The notes under the pieces are model-generated. The model did not search any database. It saw only the letters and a list, made by a program, of their open reading frames with translations, and was not told the origin of the DNA. From Planctomycetaceae bacterium (lineage in GTDB: Bacteria; Planctomycetota; Planctomycetia; Planctomycetales; Planctomycetaceae): a stretch of 64,000 nucleotides of DNA. The position numbers and the translations under genes were made by a program. This document shows, in pieces, positions 46,067 through 54,734 of this stretch; position 1 is the first letter of the stretch; each line of letters begins with the position of its first letter. The stretch covers positions 1 through 64,000 of the forward strand of contig JAGQPX010000099.1 in assembly GCA_020426505.1 (NCBI GenBank), given 5' to 3'.

Positions 46067-47224
46067 TCAGGGCGTGTTGAGCAACAACTGTTCGTACAAG
46101 TCCTCATAGTCACGCACCATGCGTCCGATCTCGAAGTGCCTCTCGACGCGGTCGCGACCGAGACGTCCCATTTCGGACCATTGCCCCCGGTTGAGGCACA
46201 TGTCGATGATCGCGTGTGCGAGTGCTTCAGGGTCTGAAGCTGGAACGAGCCGTCCGGTTTGGCCTTCCTCGACGATCTCCGGATTCCCTCCGACGGCCGT
46301 CGTCACAATCGGCAAGCCGACGGCCGATGCCTCCAGTAGTGTGAGTGAGATGCCCTCTGAAAGGGAGGACGAGACGAAGAACCCGGCCCCTTCCAGCAGG
46401 GTCGGCACATCGGATCGTTCGCCCAGGAATTCGACATAATCCAGCAGGTGCAGGTCTTGCGACTGTTGTTGTAGCCGACTTCGCTCGGGACCATCCCCCA
46501 CGAGTCTCAGTCGGAAGTCGGGCACATGACGTACGACCTTGGCCACCGCGGTCAACAACGTGGGAAAGTCTTTCTCCGATGAGAGCCGGGCAACCGAGAT
46601 GGCAGTTGGATGGCCTGTCACGTTCAGACGCTCCCGAAACGCAAAGCGGGTCACGTCGATGCCGTTCCAGATGCGGATGATCTTCCCGAACGATCGCGGG
46701 TCTTCCTGTCGACAAAGTTCCGCAGCGTCATCCGAGACCGCCACGACGCGCTGCGTCCAACGGTTGGCGATCCGGAACTGCCAGCGATGCTTCCACGTCG
46801 GACCGCAGCCGCGTCCATGTTGGGTGTTGATCACGATCGGCACTCCGGCCAAACGAGCCGCCAGTGTCCCATAAAAGTGAGCGAAAGTGTTGTGCGTATG
46901 CACGACCTGCACTTGAGAATCTCGCAACCGCCTCGCCAGGGTCCGTGCCATCGTCAGCTTGCCGACTTCGCCGAACCGCAGCGAGTTCGCCTCACATCCG
47001 TTGCTACGGATATCCGCGGCTGGCTGTCCAAGATCGCTGAGCGCCACGAACTGTGGGTGAAACTTTTCAGATCGATGCAGCCGACTGAACTCAACGAGCA
47101 GACGTTCCAGTCCGCCGGTCGCAAGATGCATGCTGATGTGACAGACGCCGGTGGGAGACGTCTCCGCGATCGAGGCGTCGCCACGCGGCTTCTGTGTCGG
47201 TGTATCGAGCAGTTCTCTCGTCAT
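46067..47224 (-). CDS. GT4-type glycosyltransferase
   Basis: A 385-residue retaining GT-B enzyme. N-terminal stretch GVCHISMHLATGGLERLLVE, with the GG-x-E pattern common to GT4; VQVVHTHNTFAHFYGTLAAR; PIVINTQHGRG; donor half AISVARLSSEKDFPTLLTAV, RLVGDGPERSRLQ and the EX7E motif EGISLTLLEASAVGLPIVTT. Ends with a normal helix. It follows the flippase gene by four bases and is in the same operon. Sugar specificity unknown. Confidence 0.92.
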   Translation of the reverse strand: MTRELLDTPTQKPRGDASIAETSPTGVCHISMHLATGGLERLLVEFSRLHRSEKFHPQFVALSDLGQPAADIRSNGCEANSLRFGEVGKLTMARTLARRLRDSQVQVVHTHNTFAHFYGTLAARLAGVPIVINTQHGRGCGPTWKHRWQFRIANRWTQRVVAVSDDAAELCRQEDPRSFGKIIRIWNGIDVTRFAFRERLNVTGHPTAISVARLSSEKDFPTLLTAVAKVVRHVPDFRLRLVGDGPERSRLQQQSQDLHLLDYVEFLGERSDVPTLLEGAGFFVSSSLSEGISLTLLEASAVGLPIVTTAVGGNPEIVEEGQTGRLVPASDPEALAHAIIDMCLNRGQWSEMGRLGRDRVERHFEIGRMVRDYEDLYEQLLLNTP

Positions 47225-47228
47225 TTTG

Positions 47229-48809
47229 TCAGGGAGCCTGTGTGGTTCCGCAAGGGGTCATTTCCGATTCGACGCTGGGAACAGGATCGTTTGCAATCGT
47301 TTTCGAAGTACCACGCCGTTCGTTGAGGTACCAGATCGCTCCCGCTGATGAGAGTAGTAGAGCACCCCCGCAGATCGTCACCATGAAGAACACCAGCCAT
47401 GTTTCAGGAGGCGACAACAACGAGACACCATGTGAGTATCCCCACAGAATGATCAACGGCACACAGTGAGGTGCGATTCCCGACTTGAGAAGTTGTCCCA
47501 GTGACATGTCGAGTCTGCGAAGTCCGTAAGGCAACAGAACTCCGAGGTCCATGATGAGGATGGGAACGAGCGTCCCCACCGCAACTCCAATGATGCCGAA
47601 GAACCGGACAAGGATGAGAGAGAGACAGAAGTTCATCACTGCCTGCGACAGCCGAATGAACGACGGAACGCGCACATCGCCCGTGCCGACAAGCACCATG
47701 TGCATGATGCCAATCGGCGCGGCCACGATCTGTGAGCCGATCAGAATCAGAAAGATCAGGTGACTCTCGGGATAATCCGGCCCCATCCACAAACGAATGA
47801 GCAATTGACCGAAATAGCTGCCACCGATGAACAGTCCTGCACTCAGCAGAAATGCGACCCCCATCCCTCGCGCGGAAAGCGACCGCAGAATGTCGTGGCT
47901 CGATTGCGTATGCAACTGCGAAGCACGGGGCAGAAAGACATCGCCCACCTGAATGATCGGACGGCGAATCATCTCCGACAGCCGTGAGCCGATTGCATAC
48001 GGAACGACTGCAACATGTCCCAACGACAGTCCGATCACGATGTAATCCGTATCGTAGATCAGCTTAGCGGCCACGAGTCCCATGCTGCTGAACATAGCGA
48101 ATCCATACGAATCCTTGATGGCAGACCATTTGACCAGTCGCCACGAGATGCGCAACGTCGGCACCAGTCGATGGGCGAACACGTAGAACAGTAACTGCTC
48201 CAGAAAGGTATGAGTGGCAAAAATCAACGCGAGCGTAATCAGCGAATAACGGTTCGTGAGACAGAACACAGTGAGGACAAGCTTCACCAGCAGCCCGACA
48301 ATCAGAATGGCCTTCTCGATGTCGAATCGCTGGATTCCATACAGGACCCCGCCGTTCGTGCTGCCGATGATCGACACGGCCGCGTTGATCCCCAGGACAA
48401 GAAGGACCCCCTGCACTTCAAGCAGCGTGGCCCCTTCCCAGTTTCCAATCCAGGGAACAATTAGTGCCAGAATAATTGCCGCCAGCACGGCGATCAGCCC
48501 GCTGCCGCAATAGGCCGCACAAATCCCGCTGACGACTTTGTTCAGCTCGTCCCACTCCTCACTCGCGTGATGCTTGGAAACATACCGAGCGATCGTTTCG
48601 CCAAAACCGAGGTACAGCAGCCCCGAGTAGCCAGCAATTGCATTCAGAAAAACCCACGTCCCGTACGACTCCTCGCCGATGGTGTGGAGAATGTACGGCA
48701 TCAGGAAGAAGCCAATCACCATCATGGTGATGTGGCATAGCCAACTGACGAGTACGTTGATCTTGACTGTCACTGGAAAGAGGCGTCCTGCGAATCGAGA
48801 AAACAGCAA
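47229..48809 (-). CDS. Wzx-like polysaccharide flippase (MOP superfamily)
   Basis: A 526-residue membrane protein with about twelve or more hydrophobic segments, including an N-terminal stretch WLCHITMMVIGFFLMPYILH, IGEESYGTWVFLNAIAGYSG and LYLGFGETIARYVSKHHA. These match the oligosaccharide flippase group of the MOP superfamily, which moves lipid-linked repeat units across the inner membrane. It sits between the Wzy-like polymerase gene (18 bases upstream) and a glycosyltransferase, a classic Wzx/Wzy arrangement. The C-terminal tail (STSKTIANDPV-like, hydrophilic) faces the cytoplasm. Confidence 0.9.
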   Translation of the reverse strand: MLFSRFAGRLFPVTVKINVLVSWLCHITMMVIGFFLMPYILHTIGEESYGTWVFLNAIAGYSGLLYLGFGETIARYVSKHHASEEWDELNKVVSGICAAYCGSGLIAVLAAIILALIVPWIGNWEGATLLEVQGVLLVLGINAAVSIIGSTNGGVLYGIQRFDIEKAILIVGLLVKLVLTVFCLTNRYSLITLALIFATHTFLEQLLFYVFAHRLVPTLRISWRLVKWSAIKDSYGFAMFSSMGLVAAKLIYDTDYIVIGLSLGHVAVVPYAIGSRLSEMIRRPIIQVGDVFLPRASQLHTQSSHDILRSLSARGMGVAFLLSAGLFIGGSYFGQLLIRLWMGPDYPESHLIFLILIGSQIVAAPIGIMHMVLVGTGDVRVPSFIRLSQAVMNFCLSLILVRFFGIIGVAVGTLVPILIMDLGVLLPYGLRRLDMSLGQLLKSGIAPHCVPLIILWGYSHGVSLLSPPETWLVFFMVTICGGALLLSSAGAIWYLNERRGTSKTIANDPVPSVESEMTPCGTTQAP

Positions 48810-48827
48810 AGTCGGCTTGAGGAAAGT

Positions 48828-50213
48828 TCAGCCGCCATACCGGGCGAAGATCCGGACGAACACGAAACATCCGACGAACAAGCAGGCACTGCACAGCAGC
48901 CACCGCTCGGCGATGAATCGGTTGAACAACACAATCGGACGCGGCTTCCATTGATAGAAGCCGGCGAGGTTCACATAGGCGGCGGAAATGCCAATGATCA
49001 TGTAGGTCGATTCCACATAACACCGGGACAAAGAACATAAGCCCATGCACCAGCTCGCCAGAATGGCAGCCATATAAGGCCGCATTCGACGAAGCTCTTC
49101 ATCCTGGATGTACAGCTTGTCGCGGTGCATCCGCCAGAAGGCGTAGGCCGGAAAGAACAGACATCCAAAGAACATCGTGCCGCCAAACAGACCCATCTCC
49201 ACGAAGGCATGCACGTACGAGTTATGTGCCACCAGCCCTGCGTATTCCGCGTACATCCCTTCGCCGATCCCAAAGAACACTCTCGGGGAGACGAGTTCTG
49301 CGAGTCCGTCTCCCCAGAGTTGAATGCGGGACTGTCCCGTTCCGGAGGAGAGTGCGATATCGCCCGCACGTCCGAGTGCAACGGGGATCATGGCAGCAAT
49401 CATCCCGCCGAGTGCCATGGCGACACGACCACCGTAACGTGTCGCCAGCCAGACAGTCCCGGCGACCGCTGTTGCAAGAATGCCGCCACGAGATTGTGTG
49501 CAATACATGCCGACCACCAACAGACATAGCGGCACAATCCAGATCTTCCGGATCGGTCCCATCGACTTGTCTGTCAGAAAATACACTGAGATCAGCGAGA
49601 CGACGACGATCAGAATGGCGACGTCGTTGGGGTCGTTGAAGATGCCGAGTCCCCGCATCCGGTAGACGTAGACATGGAAGTTCGCATCCGTCGTGTCATT
49701 CATGTTGAGTTCCACAACGTGACGTAACAACTTCTCTTCACCTTGCGGCAGGTCTCCATCATGAATCATGGCCTGGTAAAGCATGGGATTGCCGTCCCAG
49801 TGGCCGACGAAGTCGAAATAGTCCCTCACGCTGTAGGCGATCATGACCGAAGCCGAGATAGCCGTGCACATGAGGAACCACCTCAGACGCAACGGGGTAT
49901 TCACCAACGCCACGAGGAGGAGATAGTAGGCAACGGTTTTCGAAAAGCTGTACACGCCGGTCCGGAGTCCGAACAGGTACATCAGACTCAGGTGAGATAG
50001 CGCCACGCCGACGAGCACTCCGAGCACGCAGAGGTTGACCGGTTGCTGTACCAATACTCGACGCGTTAGCTGATTCTGCAGCGGTCGCGCGGCACAAACG
50101 ATCGTGGCGATGATCAGGAAGAGGTACAGCTGCACGCCCTGAAACAGGGTCGAGATCTCGCTCGGCCGGATGAACAGCACAAAGTTCGTCAGCAGAAACA
50201 GCAAGTATGCCAT
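48828..50213 (-). CDS. Wzy/O-antigen-ligase-like polysaccharide polymerase
   Basis: A 461-residue membrane protein with many hydrophobic helices. The large periplasmic-loop region contains TQSRGGILATAVAGTVWLAT and RIQLWGDGLAELVSPRVFFG, followed by GLVAHNSYVHAFVEMGLFG. The SRGG and HNSYVHAFVEMG motifs are hallmarks of the Wzy_C/O-antigen ligase family, which polymerises repeat units on the periplasmic face. It is the first gene of the exopolysaccharide operon as far as visible, facing away from polA. Confidence 0.9.
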   Translation of the reverse strand: MAYLLFLLTNFVLFIRPSEISTLFQGVQLYLFLIIATIVCAARPLQNQLTRRVLVQQPVNLCVLGVLVGVALSHLSLMYLFGLRTGVYSFSKTVAYYLLLVALVNTPLRLRWFLMCTAISASVMIAYSVRDYFDFVGHWDGNPMLYQAMIHDGDLPQGEEKLLRHVVELNMNDTTDANFHVYVYRMRGLGIFNDPNDVAILIVVVSLISVYFLTDKSMGPIRKIWIVPLCLLVVGMYCTQSRGGILATAVAGTVWLATRYGGRVAMALGGMIAAMIPVALGRAGDIALSSGTGQSRIQLWGDGLAELVSPRVFFGIGEGMYAEYAGLVAHNSYVHAFVEMGLFGGTMFFGCLFFPAYAFWRMHRDKLYIQDEELRRMRPYMAAILASWCMGLCSLSRCYVESTYMIIGISAAYVNLAGFYQWKPRPIVLFNRFIAERWLLCSACLFVGCFVFVRIFARYGG

Positions 50214-50815
50214 AGTTCAATTCAACTGCGCCGACGGTCGAGGGCGCGCACTCCGTCCTTCTGGGTGACCGTGACTATCGCGCTGAGCCCAGCACGCACA
50301 GCCACTGTCAACGCACGCGGGAATTGGAGTCACCGGACCTTGCGGACTGCGCAAAATGGTCCAGTCTCAAGAACTATACACCTCACCCGTGGGCCGAGAG
50401 CCATTCTCCTGATGAGCTGCGGGGAGGGTTGATGCTTACAGGCAACATACCTTTCTGATCGTTTCAGACCGGATAACCCGTACCCTCATCACCGTCGCAA
50501 TCAGACACAGATGGCTGATCTTGACGGACCAAGCACCACGGAGTTATCGCAGTTCCTGCGACGCTGTCAGGTTCGAGTCCCTCGTCTGCTCCCGGGATAC
50601 ACTCCAACCCGATGTCGCCGCGAATTCACCGGTCGTCATGACTCCCCGGCACGTTTTCTGGCGATTTGATGATATGCCAACTGGACGACAGGCACGTAAC
50701 GCTCTCACCCTCTGGATTCTCAGGCGGGTATCCCTCAAAGTACCCCTGATCGCATGACGTCGCCCCTCGACACTCGGCTATTCATCCAATCAACTAATCA
50801 TCGAATCAACCCACG
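50214..50815. other. Intergenic region between divergent wzy-like and polA genes
   Basis: About 600 bases with no convincing gene. It must contain the promoter of the exopolysaccharide operon (minus) and of polA (plus), but no clean -35/-10 pair is visible. A stretch reading GGTTCGAGTCCC at 50568-50579 looks like a tRNA T-loop, but the surrounding stems do not form. A small open frame from 50521 has no ribosome site and no family resemblance. Confidence 0.5.
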
Positions 50816-53551
50816 ATGCTCTACCTCGTCGATACCTTCTCACTCATCTTTCAGGTGTACTACGCCATTCGTCAGCCGATGACGGGGACGCGCGGGCAGC
50901 CGACCAATGCCGTGTACGGCTTCACGGGCGATCTTGAGCATCTCATCAAGGAGATGCAGCCGACGCACCTCATCTGTGCGATGGAGTCGAGCGAAGAGCA
51001 GGAGCGGGTCGCGATCTACGACGAGTACAAGGCGCATCGTGAGGAGATGCCGGACGACCTGCGGCCGCAGATCGACATGATTCTGGACGTCATTCAGGCG
51101 TACAACATTCCTATCATCCAGGCTCCCGGTTGGGAGGCGGACGATGTCATCGCCACCCTCGCCACCCGGGCCGCAGCAGACGGTATGGACGTCCGCATCG
51201 TCTCGAACGACAAAGACCTGCGGCAGCTCATCGGCCCGAAGGTCAAAATGTACAACATCCGCAAACGGCAGTTTCAGGATGAAGAGCATTTGCTCAAAGA
51301 GTGGGGCATCACCCCGGAGCAGGTGATCGACTTTCAATCGCTCGTGGGCGACTCGGTCGACAATGTACCGGGCGTGCCGTTAGTCGGACCGAAGAAGGCC
51401 TCTGCCCTCATCGAGAAGTTCGGGACGCTCGAAAACATCCTCGCCAACGCTGACCAGGCACCGGGGAAGAAGCTCGCCGAGAATCTCAAGACCTACGCCA
51501 ATCAGGCCCGCATGAGTCGTGACCTCGTCACACTGCGGACCGACCTCGATCTCAATTACGACTGGGACGAGGCTCGGATCAGCGACCCGAATCGAGAGCA
51601 ACTGCTCGAACTCTTCGAGGACTTTGGCTTCCGTCGCTACGCCGATGCGATGCGGACCGAGTTGTCCTCATCGAAGATCAAGGACGCGAAAGACACCGAA
51701 CGGCAATGGACGACGATCGACACGGAAGACGCCTTCGCGAAGTTCGTCAAGGAACTGTCAGAGCAACAGTCGTTTTGCGTTGACCTCGAAACGACGAGCC
51801 AGAATCCGCTGCGTGCGGACATCGTCGGCTGGGCCTTCTGCTGGGAGGCACATCAGGGGTATTACATTCCCGTCGATGCCCCCCCCGGCACCCCCAAGCT
51901 CGACCACAACTCGGTCCTCAACGTTCTACGGCCATTCCTCGAAGACCCCCAGCGAGAGATCGTCAATCAGAACATCAAATACGACATGCTCGTGCTGCGC
52001 AGGGCAGGCGTAGCGCTCGAAGGCGTCGGCATGGACCCCATGATCGGCGACTACCTGCTCGATGCCGGTGCACGCGGTCATTCGCTCGACGACCTTTCCA
52101 AGCGTTATCTCTCCCGCAAGATGATCCCCATCAGTGACCTCATCGGCAAAGGGAAGAAGCAACTCAAAATGTTCGAGGTTGAAGTCGATCGAGCAGCCGA
52201 GTATGCCAGCGAAGATGCGGACATCACCTGGCAGGTCGCGGACATCATCACCGACGAACTCAAGAGCGAAAACTTGTGGGACCTCTACTGGGATCTTGAA
52301 CGCCCGCTGATCAGCGTACTCACTGACATGGAGTTCAACGGGATCACGGTCGACGTTGATGAACTCAATCGGCAAAGCAATGCCCTTGTTGGACGACTCG
52401 ATGCGCTGATGCACGAGATCTATGATGGGGCTGGTCATGAGTTCAATCTCAACTCGCCCAAGCAACTTGCCACCGTGCTGTTCGAGGAGATGGGCCTGCC
52501 TGTCATCAAGCGGACCAAGACAGGTGCGTCGACGAACGAGGAAGTGCTGACCCGCCTCGCAGCGGATCATCCTCTCCCGGCGAAGATCATCGAGCATCGC
52601 CAATTGACCAAGCTCAAAGGCACCTACCTCGACGCTCTGCCGACGATGGTCAACCCGGAGACCGGCCGCATCCATACCTCCTTCTCACAAACGTCGGCTG
52701 CAACGGGCCGTCTCGCATCGAGTGACCCCAACCTGCAGAACATCCCGATCCGCACCGAGGAAGGCCGCAAAATCCGCCGCGCGTTCGTCGCCTCATCGGA
52801 ACCCCGACCGTCAGCGAGTGGCCCCGTTGCTGATGACTGGCAACTCGTCTGCATGGACTATTCGCAAATCGAATTGCGGATCCTCGCTCACTTCTGTCAG
52901 GACCCAGCTCTAATGCAGGCCTTCCGTGATGGGAAGGACATCCACCGTTCGGTCGCGTCACAGGTCTACGGCGTCTCGCCCGAAGATGTCGACAGCGACA
53001 TGCGACGCGTCGCCAAGGCAGTCAACTTTGGCGTGATCTACGGTCAAACTGCGTTCGGCCTCGCCAATGCCCTCGGCATCGAGAAGGAGTCTGCTGAGGC
53101 TTTCATCGACGACTACTTTGCCAAGTACGCCGGCGTGGCCCGCTTCATCGATGAGACGCTGGAAGACTGCCACCGGTCACGCTACGCGACAACCATCCTC
53201 GGTCGCCGCCGTGAGATCACAGGCATCCGTGAGGAACGCTACCGCAACCTCAATCTGCCGGAACGCACCGCCGTGAACACGGTCATTCAAGGCTCGGCAG
53301 CCGACCTGATCAAGAAGGCCATGCTCAACGTGCACGCAAAGCTGAGTGAGATCAACTCCCCTGCCCGGATGCTTCTGCAGATTCACGATGAACTTGTCTT
53401 CGAGTGTCCGCGCGATGAGTTCGACAATTTCATACCGATGATCCGTGAGAAAATGGAGTCCGCACTCCCGCTGGATGTGCCCATCGTCGTTGATGTGTCC
53501 GTTGGTCGGAACTGGCTGGAAACCGAAGTCTGGGAAACCGCTTCTGGGTAG
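50816..53551 (+). CDS. polA: DNA polymerase I with 5'-3' and 3'-5' exonuclease domains
   Basis: A 911-residue family A polymerase for repair and Okazaki-fragment maturation. The 5'-3' exonuclease domain covers about residues 1-290 (PGWEADDVIATLA, SNDKDLRQLI, GDSVDNVPGVPLVGPKKA). A 3'-5' domain follows with intact metal-binding residues: CVDLETTSQNP near 322 (Exo I), NQNIKYDMLVLRRAG (Exo II) and EYASEDADITWQ (Exo III), so proofreading should be active. Polymerase motif A is CMDYSQIELRILAHF near 680, motif B RRVAKAVNFGVIYGQTAFGL, motif C LLQIHDELVFECP near 858. Start at ATG 50816 matches the family N-terminus (MLYLVDTFSLIFQVYYA). A normal, complete PolA. Confidence 0.98.
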   Translation: MLYLVDTFSLIFQVYYAIRQPMTGTRGQPTNAVYGFTGDLEHLIKEMQPTHLICAMESSEEQERVAIYDEYKAHREEMPDDLRPQIDMILDVIQAYNIPIIQAPGWEADDVIATLATRAAADGMDVRIVSNDKDLRQLIGPKVKMYNIRKRQFQDEEHLLKEWGITPEQVIDFQSLVGDSVDNVPGVPLVGPKKASALIEKFGTLENILANADQAPGKKLAENLKTYANQARMSRDLVTLRTDLDLNYDWDEARISDPNREQLLELFEDFGFRRYADAMRTELSSSKIKDAKDTERQWTTIDTEDAFAKFVKELSEQQSFCVDLETTSQNPLRADIVGWAFCWEAHQGYYIPVDAPPGTPKLDHNSVLNVLRPFLEDPQREIVNQNIKYDMLVLRRAGVALEGVGMDPMIGDYLLDAGARGHSLDDLSKRYLSRKMIPISDLIGKGKKQLKMFEVEVDRAAEYASEDADITWQVADIITDELKSENLWDLYWDLERPLISVLTDMEFNGITVDVDELNRQSNALVGRLDALMHEIYDGAGHEFNLNSPKQLATVLFEEMGLPVIKRTKTGASTNEEVLTRLAADHPLPAKIIEHRQLTKLKGTYLDALPTMVNPETGRIHTSFSQTSAATGRLASSDPNLQNIPIRTEEGRKIRRAFVASSEPRPSASGPVADDWQLVCMDYSQIELRILAHFCQDPALMQAFRDGKDIHRSVASQVYGVSPEDVDSDMRRVAKAVNFGVIYGQTAFGLANALGIEKESAEAFIDDYFAKYAGVARFIDETLEDCHRSRYATTILGRRREITGIREERYRNLNLPERTAVNTVIQGSAADLIKKAMLNVHAKLSEINSPARMLLQIHDELVFECPRDEFDNFIPMIREKMESALPLDVPIVVDVSVGRNWLETEVWETASG

Positions 53552-53764
53552 CTCGACTGCGACGGGAAACTCTTATCGCTCCTCGCGCTGTGCGGTCTCG
53601 CTGCGGTCCGCCTCCGCAAGACTTGGATGCGTCCGCAATGGCGCCGAGGCTGATTCGCCCCAGCATCAGCTTGCGTCTTTTTTTCATTTTCGGGTGCGCC
53701 GTCCGGAAAGTGAAGTATTGTTGACCGGGGCCGCAAGTTGTTGGCGGCAATTGTTTACAAAAGG

Positions 53765-53788
53765 CAACACGCGTTGTTTTTTTGCAAC
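53765..53788 (+). promoter_or_regulatory. Alternative hairpins with T-run upstream of the PEP-CTERM gene
   Basis: CAAC (53765), GTTG (53773) and CAAC (53785) surround a run of seven T. The middle segment can pair with either neighbour, giving two mutually exclusive short hairpins, one followed by the T-run like a weak terminator. Stems are only four to five base pairs. It lies 19-42 bases before ATG 53807. Confidence 0.3.
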
Positions 53789-53806
53789 ATCAGAGGGACA
53801 CGAGTG

Positions 53807-54718
53807 ATGTTTTCGGGTAACAGGAAATCGCCGAGCGTGCGATGGAAGGGGATCGAGCCGGCATGGGTTCGACCTCACTTCCGGTGTTTCCTTCTGCTCG
53901 CATTGCTACTCGGCGTCGACTTTTGCAATGCCCAATCCGCTCTTGCTGATATCGTCTGGGAAGATCACTTCAGTGATGAAGCCACCGTGGACGGTTCAAG
54001 CTTCACGACTTCAACTGGGGCCAAGGTGAACATCGGGACCAGCGTGTACTCGGACAGCGATGGCGGCACCTACGACCTTGCTCTTTACAATGGAAACAGT
54101 GACTACATCACGTTCGAGAGTGGGCAACTCGGTGCTCACAACGGATATATCGAAATGGCCTTTGATAATGAGAACGATGATTGGGCTGACTACGTGGAGA
54201 TCACACTCACGTTTGACAGGTATATCGAGAATCTGGAATTCTCATTGCTCGACATTGACTCCGGCACGTGGGATGACGGGATTGAGGTCTACTACAACGC
54301 AGAACGGAACGCCCGCGACAACGGAACCATCTCCGTGACGACGAACAGCACGAACGGGGTTGATAACGAATCGTACATGCACGGCTGGGAAGGCTACGGT
54401 TCGAACGCCGCCAGCAATCAGACGATCGGTAACATGGACTTCGACTTCGGCAGCTTGCGGATCAACTATCTGCGGATTCGTTACTTCTCGACAGATGATG
54501 CTGACAATAACCCCGGTGGTCAGTTGGGAGGCATCTCGGATATGACGTTCACTAATGCCGTTCCGGAAGCCCGGTCGACAGCCTTACTCATGGTTTTCTG
54601 TCTGTTGACGGGCATGTGGCAGGGAGGATCGACATTGAGGAAGCGGCGTGAGAGTCGCCGAACCGATCAGGCGATTGATTCAATTACCTTTGGTTTGACA
54701 CGGATCACGGCCGGCTGA
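53807..54718 (+). CDS. Secreted PEP-CTERM-like protein with variant PEA sorting motif
   Basis: A 303-residue exported protein. An extended signal peptide (FRCFLLLALLLGVDFCNA) is followed by a beta-rich, Asp/Asn-rich domain (DIVWEDHFSDEATVDGSSF; VEITLTFDRYIENLEFSLLD; FGSLRINYLRIRYFSTDDAD). The C-terminus has the tripartite layout of PEP-CTERM sorting signals: AVPEARSTALL, a hydrophobic helix (MVFCLLTGMW) and a basic cluster (LRKRRESRR). The motif is PEA where the consensus is PEP, and about 35 residues follow the basic cluster, which is unusual. PEP-CTERM proteins are processed by exosortase and usually coexist with exopolysaccharide loci like the one next door. No exosortase is in the window. 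ATG 53807 is chosen because the upstream codons lack a signal pattern. Confidence 0.75.
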   Translation: MFSGNRKSPSVRWKGIEPAWVRPHFRCFLLLALLLGVDFCNAQSALADIVWEDHFSDEATVDGSSFTTSTGAKVNIGTSVYSDSDGGTYDLALYNGNSDYITFESGQLGAHNGYIEMAFDNENDDWADYVEITLTFDRYIENLEFSLLDIDSGTWDDGIEVYYNAERNARDNGTISVTTNSTNGVDNESYMHGWEGYGSNAASNQTIGNMDFDFGSLRINYLRIRYFSTDDADNNPGGQLGGISDMTFTNAVPEARSTALLMVFCLLTGMWQGGSTLRKRRESRRTDQAIDSITFGLTRITAG

Positions 54719-54734
54719 GTTGCGGCCAGATTGA

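Noticed and set aside
50560-50600. tRNA-like T-loop sequence GGTTCGAGTCCC
   Set aside because: Only two of five T-stem pairs form and no matching acceptor or anticodon arm is found upstream.
50521-50757. 78-codon open frame upstream of polA
   Set aside because: No ribosome site, no family resemblance, and composition like random intergenic sequence.
53731-53749. GCCGC/GCGGC stem-loop as a terminator for polA
   Set aside because: The stem is five base pairs with a nine-base loop and no proper T-run follows.
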